Notes under the pieces: generated by a model
What the model saw: only the letters and a program-made list of their open reading frames with translations
Database searches by the model: none
Told to the model about the DNA's origin: nothing
Assembly (NCBI GenBank): GCA_948759685.1
Contig: CAQBGY010000090.1
Span: forward strand, 1 to 10,527
Origin: an uncultured Eubacterium sp.
Lineage (GTDB): Bacteria > Bacillota_A > Clostridia > Lachnospirales > Lachnospiraceae
DNA: 10,527 nt
Reading direction: 5' to 3'
Program-made: the position numbers and the translations under genes
Shown here: one piece after another, positions 1 to 5,175 of the stretch
Layout: each line of letters opens with the position of its first letter
Numbering within the stretch: position 1 is the stretch's first letter

Positions 1-57
1 CACGTACGGTGGTGTGAGAGGTCGGAACGGGAATTAATCCCGTTCCTCCTACTCGAT
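1..57 (+). mobile_element. Group II intron, 3' end (end of domain V, domain VI)
   Basis: Seen: bases 1-10 match the 3' strand of a group II domain V, followed by a GGTGTGAGAG-type joining segment. A hairpin follows with the arms GGAACGGG (24-31) and CCCGTTCC (39-46). The lower stem GAGG (18-21) pairs with C.TCC on the 3' side, leaving A51 unpaired. Known: group II introns splice through a bulged domain VI adenosine 7-8 nt from the 3' end and finish in AY. Here the intron would end at T57 (CTCGAT), with the 3' exon starting at 58. The intron-encoded reverse transcriptase and domains I-IV would lie left of the window. The structural class cannot be judged from this fragment. Confidence 0.8.
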
Positions 58-158
58 TCTTTTATCAAATAGATTTTGTGAGATAATCCCTAACAACCAT
101 TATCCCAATCATTTTTCTTTGGTAATAAGCCCAACTACCAATATTCACGACTTACAGG

Positions 159-185
159 AGGGAGTGTCCAAAACGGACACTCCCT
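159..185. repeat. Perfect 11-bp hairpin, 5-nt loop
   Basis: The arms AGGGAGTGTCC (159-169) and GGACACTCCCT (175-185) pair perfectly around AAAAC. No run of T follows on either strand, so a classical intrinsic terminator is doubtful. It lies about 100 bp past the intron 3' end. It could be the terminator of the gene interrupted by the intron, a protein-binding dyad, or part of an oriT. Confidence 0.65.
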
Positions 186-439
186 ATAAATATATCCTAT
201 TTTATATATCGCGCCACACTTGGGATTTCGCACTTACAAATCAATTCAGAGTATGATTGACAGTCTGATTTTTCGCTGAAAGATGAAATCGAATTAAATT
301 CAAGCAGTTATATAATCATATATCCTCATTTATAAGATATGTGAATACCATTTATGCAAAAATGACCAAAGATTGGGGGCTGTTCAGCATCCGACTCTTT
401 GACAAGAGGAAAAGTCCCATGGAAAATCTTATGAGTTAG

Positions 440-479
440 GGTTATCCATTAATTGTACAAGGTTATCTGATTAATAACC
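440..479. repeat. GGTTATC repeats with inverted copy (possible operator)
   Basis: GGTTATC occurs at 440-446 and again at 461-467, 21 bp (two helical turns) apart. An inverted ATAACC lies at 474-479 and pairs with GGTTAT 461-466. The group ends about 20 bp before the weak -7 box for the small HTH gene. This is a reasonable binding site for that HTH protein or for the element's recombination proteins, but the motif is short. Confidence 0.3.
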
Positions 480-501
480 AATCCATTCTATTGAAACCAA
501 G

Positions 502-509
502 TTCTTTTG
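502..509 (+). promoter_or_regulatory. Weak Bacteroidetes -7 box for the mobilization operon
   Basis: TTCTTTTG matches the consensus TAnnTTTG except at the second base. It sits 28 bp before the ATG at 537, which would give a leader of about 20 nt. No TTTG-like -33 element is found at the expected spacing, so the call is tentative. Confidence 0.35.
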
Positions 510-536
510 TATCACAAATCCATAAACATAAAACGC

Positions 537-908
537 ATGAAAGAAAATTTATCATTTGAAGAAATGCCCCAAGCTATCTTGGAACTGTTACAAAAAGTGG
601 AAAGTATTCAAACTGACGTCGGCGAATTGAAAGAACGTTGCTCCCAAAAGCCGGACGAACCTATGATAGGAATTGATGAAGCCTGCAAAATACTTCATCG
701 GGCAAAATCAACCGTGTATGCCCTCACGCAAGCACATAAGATACCGTTCTACCAACCGGGAAAGATGCTCCAGTTCAAACGCTCGGAACTGATGGCGTGG
801 ATGGAAAACGCACGGCAGGAGACCAACAGGCAGACACGGGACAAGATTATCAATGATATGCAGCAGGGCATTCGCCATAAGCCGAAATCTAATTGGGGAA
901 TGAAATGA
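537..908 (+). CDS. Small HTH / excisionase-like DNA-binding protein
   Basis: A 123-aa protein. Residues 7-35 form a predicted helix, possibly a coiled coil. Residues 42-89 (IGIDEACKILHRAKSTVYAL, then GKMLQFKRSELMAWM) have the MerR-like helix-turn-helix plus wing pattern of the HTH_17/excisionase family, where the wing segment usually reads 'G..r.f...el..Wl'. The tail is basic. Such proteins in Bacteroidales integrative elements act as excisionase/recombination directionality factors or as local regulators; which applies here is inferred. The frame stays open back to a TTG at 507, but that would overlap the only candidate -7 box, so the ATG at 537 is chosen. The stop overlaps the next start (ATGA), so the two genes are translationally coupled. 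Confidence 0.8.
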   Translation: MKENLSFEEMPQAILELLQKVESIQTDVGELKERCSQKPDEPMIGIDEACKILHRAKSTVYALTQAHKIPFYQPGKMLQFKRSELMAWMENARQETNRQTRDKIINDMQQGIRHKPKSNWGMK

Positions 909-1633
909 TGACATATATTGAATTGCTTAACCGATTTTGGCACGCCAATAAAACAGAACGTTTCAGCATAGGAGAACGTGAGTTGTATTATTATCTGTTG
1001 AATGAATGCAATAAGAACTATTGGTATATGCCTGTTTCTTGTCCGACTTCCGTAATATGTACCGTCACCGGACTGAACAAGCAAACTTTGATGCGTGCCC
1101 GTGATAATTTGAAAAAACGAGGGCTTATCGACTACACGGAAGGTATTCAGAACTCCAAAGCTCCCACTTATATCATAATAATGGACAAAGATGAATTTGT
1201 GACCGCTAATGTGACCGGTTGCGTTACCGCTACAAAGACCGCTTCCGTTACCAGTAATAAAGATAAAGACAACATTATTACTGATAAAAGCAGATTGAAT
1301 GATTTTTTGAGTATTGATGAGTTGGAAAGGAAGCTAACGGAAGATACCGTTTGGCAAAATCACATTCTATCCTATCTTTCAAATAGTGGAACTACAATAG
1401 ATGTTTCTATATTACAGAAGTTCCTTCAAGATTTTTTCAGTTATCTGCGCATCTGCGGATATGATAGAAGGGAAGAAAAAGAGTGCCGAAGCCATTTTTT
1501 TAACAAGCTGACCAAAGAATATTTAAACTCTCAAAAGCATAAAAGATATGACAATAAACAGTCCAACAACGATAAACGTAGAGGAATTGAAGTCAAGGAT
1601 GTTACGCCGCAGGACTATTATACCTCGTTTTAG
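905..1633 (+). CDS. Winged-helix replication initiator (DnaD-like)
   Basis: A 242-aa protein, start ATG 905 with a GGGGA-like purine run just upstream and an ATGA overlap with the preceding stop; ATG 908 is equally possible. Residues 5-92 form a winged-helix domain of the type seen in phage/plasmid replisome organizers and DnaD-like proteins (RELYYYLLNECNKNYW, then TGLNKQTLMRARDNLKKRGL as recognition helix and wing). Residues 99-118 are a V-T-x-x repeat linker encoded by 12-bp repeats. Residues 129-215 form a second helical domain, and the C-terminal tail (RRGIEVKDVTPQDYYTSF) resembles DnaD-type tails. The next gene is a helicase loader, so the pair is arranged like lambda O-P. The inferred role is to bind the element's origin and recruit the loader and DnaB. 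No catalytic motif is visible. Confidence 0.7.
   Translation: MMTYIELLNRFWHANKTERFSIGERELYYYLLNECNKNYWYMPVSCPTSVICTVTGLNKQTLMRARDNLKKRGLIDYTEGIQNSKAPTYIIIMDKDEFVTANVTGCVTATKTASVTSNKDKDNIITDKSRLNDFLSIDELERKLTEDTVWQNHILSYLSNSGTTIDVSILQKFLQDFFSYLRICGYDRREEKECRSHFFNKLTKEYLNSQKHKRYDNKQSNNDKRRGIEVKDVTPQDYYTSF
1199..1258 (+). repeat. Five 12-bp tandem repeats; candidate replication origin iterons
   Basis: Units at 1199, 1211, 1223, 1235 and 1247 read GTGACCGCTAAT, GTGACCGGTTGC, GTTACCGCTACA, AAGACCGCTTCC and GTTACCAGTAAT. They encode VTAN-VTGC-VTAT-KTAS-VTSN. They fall between the two domains of the initiator gene and are followed by an A+T-rich tract (about 1250-1320). Known: lambda and several other phages carry origin iterons in the same place inside the initiator gene. 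That the repeats are bound by this protein is inference. Confidence 0.6.
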
Positions 1634-1640
1634 ATTACCA

Positions 1641-2228
1641 ATGGATAAGCAACAGACCAAAGATGCGCTTATGGCGGCAATCATGGCGGAAGTAGAGTTC
1701 CGGCACCGCACGTTTATCCCCAATGACAAACTTACCGCCCAGATTGAAAAAATGGCGGAATGGTTGACGAAAGAGCATCGTAAATTCGGCATCTTACTTT
1801 GTGGAAAATGTGGAAACGGCAAGAGTACCATGGTAAAAGCATTGCAACAACTATTGAATATCTTGGGCATACGGAATGAATATACCAATCGTTATTATGG
1901 GATGCAAATCATCAGTGCCAAAGAAATCAATGCGCTTGTCTCAAAAGATTACGCCAACCTTGCAAGACTGGCAAGAACCGATATGCTGGCCATTGATGAT
2001 TTGGGTACAGAGCCTTTGGAGGTCTTGAACTATGGTAATGTCATGAGTCCGATTATTGACTTGCTTACCCAGAGATATGAGGAACAGCTATTTACCATTA
2101 TCACCACCAATCTGACACCGGACATGATTCGCAAAGTATATGGGGAGAGAATAGCCGACCGCCTTTGTGAAATGACGGAGATTGTAGTTTTCGACAATGA
2201 CTCTTGCAGAAGGAATAACACGATTTGA
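1641..2228 (+). CDS. DnaC/IstB-type AAA+ ATPase (helicase loader)
   Basis: A 195-aa protein. Walker A is GKCGNGKST (55-63), Walker B is MLAIDDLGTEP (115-125, D119/D120), a sensor-I Asn lies in FTIITTNL (N157), and a distal Arg lies in GERIADRL (R174). These are the hallmarks of DnaC/IstB AAA+ ATPases. Family members load the replicative helicase DnaB or assist a transposase. No transposase is present, and the preceding gene is DnaD-like, so loading DnaB at the element's origin is the likely role. The frame is open back to ATG 1548, but that start would overlap 86 bp of the initiator gene, whose C-terminal tail looks genuine. ATG 1641, 7 bp after that stop, is preferred. Twelve bases separate this gene from the relaxase gene. 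Confidence 0.85.
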   Translation: MDKQQTKDALMAAIMAEVEFRHRTFIPNDKLTAQIEKMAEWLTKEHRKFGILLCGKCGNGKSTMVKALQQLLNILGIRNEYTNRYYGMQIISAKEINALVSKDYANLARLARTDMLAIDDLGTEPLEVLNYGNVMSPIIDLLTQRYEEQLFTIITTNLTPDMIRKVYGERIADRLCEMTEIVVFDNDSCRRNNTI

Positions 2229-2240
2229 ATAGATAAGTAC

Positions 2241-3722
2241 ATGGCAAAACAAGTATTTGACATCAACACAAACAAAGGCGCATTTTCCGCTGCCATGAGT
2301 GACGAGCATCAACGCAACTGGAATGATGAGCGTTGGCAATTTCAGTTGGGTAAACCCGGCAACAACTATGACCGGAGCCGTGAACATATGAACTTTGAGA
2401 TTGCGAAAGGCGGCAGGGTGCAAGCCATCGACCGGAGCAAAAATATTCCACAAAAGTTTTTGGAACGGTGCGCTGAGTTGGGCATCAGGAATCCTGATTA
2501 CAAGACCGACCCTAAAACCGGAAAGGAGATTCCGACCAACCGTATCACTACGGCAAAAATAATTTTTCAAGGCTCACGGGAACGGATGCGTGAACTGGCC
2601 TTCGGAGAACAAAAAGTGAATCAGGAGCATGGTGCCGACAACTCCCACATCACCCGATGCAAAGACATTGAGGAATGGGCAAAGGACATCTACCGCTTCG
2701 CTTCCAAGCAATGGGGAGAGGATAACATTTTAGGCTTCTACGTCCACCTTGACGAACTCAATCCGCACATTCATTGCACCGTGCTTCCGGTTGCCACGAT
2801 TCGCAAGAAACCGAACGTGTCTTTCAACCGTGCCTTTTGGAATTTGCGCAACAAATCGGAGGTACTGAATCGGTTGCATGACGAGTTGGCAGAGGTCAAT
2901 CGGAGGTGGGGATTGGAACGTGGGGATAAGATAGCCGAGACGGGTGCCAGGCATCGGACTACGGAGGAATATCGTCGGCATTTGACGGCTCAATGCACTT
3001 CACTGGAAACACAAATTGAGGACAGCAAGCAAGCCTTGTCACAACTCCGTCAAGAGGTTTCTTTAGCCGAGAAAAGGGTGAAAGGATTGACAACTATTGT
3101 TGAGAATTTGGAAAGCAGAAAAGGTAATTTGGAGAATGAAATCGCATGGGTGGAAGATGAGTTGAGGACAGGAAAAGGTAACTCGGAAGAACTTCAAAAG
3201 CGCATCGCCAAGCTCGATTATGAACTTCAAAAAGTCCTTGAAAATCTGTCCGACAAGCGAGGAAAACTGGAGGTGGCAGACCGCCGGTTGGCCGAACTGA
3301 AACGGCAAGAGGAAGACAGTAAACTTAATGTGGAACACAACCATCAGGAGTTGCGTCAAGCCACGTATGATTTGGAGCGTCAGGTGCAATATCGGTTGTC
3401 CGATGCGTTGGTTTCCGACCTCATTGCCGACTTCACGAAGCAGCTTTCCACTATGGATTATTCCGTACAAAAGCTGTTCGATGATTCGCTCATCAGGGAT
3501 ATGGCGGAACATGGGCAGAATATCTTCAAATGTGCAATGTATCTGTATGCTGGATATGTCGATTACGCCACTACTTTTGCCGAGTCTCACGGTGGCGGAG
3601 GTGGCAGTAACGACCTACCGTGGAAGCGTGATGAGGACGAGGATGACCGTGCTTGGGCAAGGCGTTGTCTGCGCCAGGCGCACAGGATGATGCGACCGGG
3701 TGGGAAGCGCATCAAGCGTTAA
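2241..3722 (+). CDS. MobV-type relaxase / mobilization protein
   Basis: A 493-aa protein. Residues 41-54 (NNYDRSREHMNFEI) correspond to MobV/Pre motif I. Residues 169-178 (HLDELNPHIH) match the HxDExxPHxH metal-binding/catalytic motif III of the MobV (Pre/Mob) family. Residues 250-375 are Lys/Glu/Leu-rich and predicted coiled coil. A GGGGG linker (451-455) and an acidic-then-basic tail finish the protein. Family role: nicks oriT and pilots the single strand through a conjugative type IV secretion system supplied in trans. No coupling protein or T4SS gene is in the window, so the element is mobilizable rather than self-transmissible. It is the last gene of the four-gene operon. It is visibly more G+C-rich than the minus-strand genes to its right, suggesting separate origins. 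Confidence 0.92.
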   Translation: MAKQVFDINTNKGAFSAAMSDEHQRNWNDERWQFQLGKPGNNYDRSREHMNFEIAKGGRVQAIDRSKNIPQKFLERCAELGIRNPDYKTDPKTGKEIPTNRITTAKIIFQGSRERMRELAFGEQKVNQEHGADNSHITRCKDIEEWAKDIYRFASKQWGEDNILGFYVHLDELNPHIHCTVLPVATIRKKPNVSFNRAFWNLRNKSEVLNRLHDELAEVNRRWGLERGDKIAETGARHRTTEEYRRHLTAQCTSLETQIEDSKQALSQLRQEVSLAEKRVKGLTTIVENLESRKGNLENEIAWVEDELRTGKGNSEELQKRIAKLDYELQKVLENLSDKRGKLEVADRRLAELKRQEEDSKLNVEHNHQELRQATYDLERQVQYRLSDALVSDLIADFTKQLSTMDYSVQKLFDDSLIRDMAEHGQNIFKCAMYLYAGYVDYATTFAESHGGGGGSNDLPWKRDEDEDDRAWARRCLRQAHRMMRPGGKRIKR

Positions 3723-3735
3723 GCTAATTTTATAC

Positions 3736-3834
3736 TCAGCTTGCTGGATTTGGGGCACATCCAAAAGTGCTAAGCCTAATATAGCAGTTAACTTGCGTTA
3801 ACAGTATTAAGAAAAAGGAGAGTCAGCAAGCTGA
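3736..3834. repeat. 11-bp inverted repeat enclosing smaller dyads (possible oriT)
   Basis: TCAGCTTGCTG (3736-3746) and CAGCAAGCTGA (3824-3834) are exact inverted copies 77 nt apart. The interval contains the GTTAAC pair and two short hairpins. Its position just after the relaxase gene would suit a relaxase-recognised nick region, although MobV oriTs often lie upstream of mob. No nic consensus could be assigned. Confidence 0.4.
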
Positions 3835-3990
3835 AGGGTGTCTATCCCCTATTTTCCTTGTATTGGGTGTTAGATTGGTGCTATAACCCTGTTCTAAAGT
3901 GGTTTGGTACTTCAATGAGGAACGATACATACATTATGTTTCTGTGTATATGTTAGTGACACTCGTATGTCTGTATAGTATTCTTTTCGG

Positions 3991-4025
3991 TGAGTGACTT
4001 GCTCAGATTGGGAGCATGCCACTCA
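3991..4025. terminator. Imperfect hairpin, possible bidirectional terminator
   Basis: TGAGTG (3991-3996) pairs with CACTCA (4020-4025). An inner stem follows with one mismatch on each side of the junction (CTTGCTC 3998-4004 with GAGCATG 4012-4018) and a 7-nt loop. TCTTT follows on the plus strand and AAAAGAA lies on the other side. It sits between convergent genes, which fits a terminator, but the U-tract is weak. Confidence 0.35.
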
Positions 4026-4057
4026 TCTTTGTGTATAGTGGTAATACAGATTGTTAG

Positions 4058-4078
4058 AGATATTCGTTGAAAATATCT
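4058..4078. terminator. 7-bp hairpin after the nuclease gene
   Basis: AGATATT (4058-4064) and AATATCT (4072-4078) pair around a 7-nt loop, 28 bp past the stop codon of the minus-strand nuclease gene. The stem is A+T-rich and has no T run after it on the minus strand, so the terminator call is weak. Confidence 0.25.
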
Positions 4079-4105
4079 GGATAAAATTCTATTAAATCTT
4101 AAGCT

Positions 4106-5152
4106 CTATTTCTTTTTGAACATACGACAAGTTTGTGCATAATCAGGATTAAGGCGTTTTGGAATATCAGGTCGTTGCAATCCACAATTAGCAAGTCCGT
4201 TTTTATTAGCCCAACTAAGATTATACTCACAATTGAAACAAGATTTTTCTGTTGTTTCGTTTGCAGTTTGGTTAGGAAAGACAAGTCGAGAAGAAGTCTG
4301 TTGTTTTGTGGGGAAATCTGTTGTCATCGCTACATTTTTCTTTCTCTCTAACCATTTTTCTCTTTCTTGTTGTCGTCGCAGATTTTCTTCTTCCCGTCTT
4401 TGTATTTCTTGCTCACGGAGTTCCGTTTTACAAAGCCTGTATCTCTGCCCATTATTCTCAATAGATATTGGAACTTTTGATGCCACAGCTTGCTTTACCG
4501 CACAACACGAACCATTTAAATCACATTGCCAGCAATCTATTTCAGAAACAACTTTGACTTTTTTCCCTCTACTACGATACCTATCTTCTATCCCATGAAA
4601 ATATACCTCATTATTAATCCATCTTCTATCTTTATTTGACGACAGAAGAAATTCCTCCAAAGTTTCTAAAGTCTGATTAGAAAGGTCTATTTCAAGACTA
4701 GTTAGATTGCGATAATCTATGTCTTGCTTATGTTGCACTTTATAATTGAATATAAACTCAATCAAGTATTGTTGATTATCATAGGTTGTAGCAATTACAT
4801 CGGGTTGTTTATCTTCACGCTCAAATCGGCTATCAATCTTTACATCAATAAATTCAATATTATCCTCCTTATAAATGCCATAGTAAGACGGAACATGAAT
4901 CCGTTTCTTCGTTTGTATAATCTGTTCTGCCAATTTATATAATATTACCATATAGCATATTTCAAGGTGAGCCCCACGAGTCTCACTATGATGAGCAAAG
5001 CCATGTTCTCTTTTCTCACCATGTCTGGCAAGTAATTTTTCATGGCAATACGGACAGACACATTCGCACTGCAAACCTCTTGGTACACTATCTACATGTA
5101 CCATTTTGCCTTCGGCATTTTCAGCCCAAGAAAAGACATAACCATTATTCAT
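4106..5152 (-). CDS. CoiA-like nuclease with zinc-binding modules
   Basis: A 348-aa protein. Residues 29-55 (CECVCPYCHEKL, then HGFAHH) form the N-terminal Cys/His zinc-ribbon of CoiA-family proteins. Residues 96-158 form a restriction-like nuclease core: QPDV with D118, a hydrophobic strand with E132 in LIEF, then the family's characteristic EIDLS (154-158). The canonical Lys of PD-(D/E)xK is not obvious after E132, as is usual in CoiA-like variants. Two further Cys clusters follow (207-217, and 305-342 with C305, C308, C323, C342) on either side of a charged coiled coil (243-275). Classical CoiA supports natural transformation. Bacteroidales are not known for this, and the gene starts 23 bp after a TOTE-type primase-helicase, so an effector nuclease role in defence is inferred. 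Its composition is A+T-rich. Confidence 0.72.
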   Translation of the reverse strand: MNNGYVFSWAENAEGKMVHVDSVPRGLQCECVCPYCHEKLLARHGEKREHGFAHHSETRGAHLEICYMVILYKLAEQIIQTKKRIHVPSYYGIYKEDNIEFIDVKIDSRFEREDKQPDVIATTYDNQQYLIEFIFNYKVQHKQDIDYRNLTSLEIDLSNQTLETLEEFLLSSNKDRRWINNEVYFHGIEDRYRSRGKKVKVVSEIDCWQCDLNGSCCAVKQAVASKVPISIENNGQRYRLCKTELREQEIQRREEENLRRQQEREKWLERKKNVAMTTDFPTKQQTSSRLVFPNQTANETTEKSCFNCEYNLSWANKNGLANCGLQRPDIPKRLNPDYAQTCRMFKKK

Positions 5153-5175
5153 GTTTTATCATTTTTTCAACATAC

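Larger units (their letters stand above)
58..536. other. Intergenic region between intron and mobilization module
   Basis: No convincing gene. One frame (59-255) is open but has no start codon, crosses a perfect hairpin and resembles no family I know. The region is A+T-rich, especially 295-350. It carries an 11-bp hairpin (159-185), a GCTG-tt-CAGC palindrome (379-388) next to a CTCTT-tgac-AAGAG hairpin (395-408), GGTTATC repeats (440-479) and a weak -7 box. It probably combines control signals for the genes that follow with, perhaps, a transfer or attachment site. Which part does which cannot be decided from sequence alone. Confidence 0.5.
3723..4105. other. Convergent intergenic region with inverted repeats
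   Basis: No credible gene on either strand. The part next to the relaxase (3736-3834) is rich in dyads, including TGGAT/ATCCA (3745-3749 / 3759-3763), GCAC/GTGC (3755-3758 / 3767-3770) and two GTTAAC palindromes 10 bp apart (3787-3792, 3797-3802). The part near 4000-4080 holds two further hairpins. The region must end both the rightward relaxase transcript and the leftward operon, and it is a candidate site for oriT. Confidence 0.5.

Noticed and set aside
58..72. Similarity of TTTATCAAATAG (61-72) to TTTGTCAAATGG (9614-9625) as element ends
   Set aside because: Short, A+T-rich and with mismatches; no support from gene content at both places.
59..255. Open frame with no start codon after the intron end
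   Set aside because: Crosses a perfect hairpin, has no recognisable protein motif and no start codon; it could only be a 3' exon tail, which cannot be shown here.
434..446. TTAGGGTTAT shared between about 436-445 and about 9557-9566, as a possible pair of att sites
   Set aside because: A 10-bp identity is expected by chance many times in a window of this size, and the flanks do not match well.
749..1084. Minus-strand frame of 111 codons opposite the HTH and initiator genes
   Set aside because: Overlaps two well-supported, coupled genes and shows no domain.
3063..3590. Minus-strand frame of 175 codons opposite the relaxase
   Set aside because: It is the complement of the coiled-coil coding region, has no family motifs and no promoter; a shadow frame.
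4233..4598. Plus-strand frame of 121 codons opposite the CoiA-like gene
   Set aside because: Ser/Cys/Phe-rich translation typical of the complement of a charged coiled coil; no start signals.
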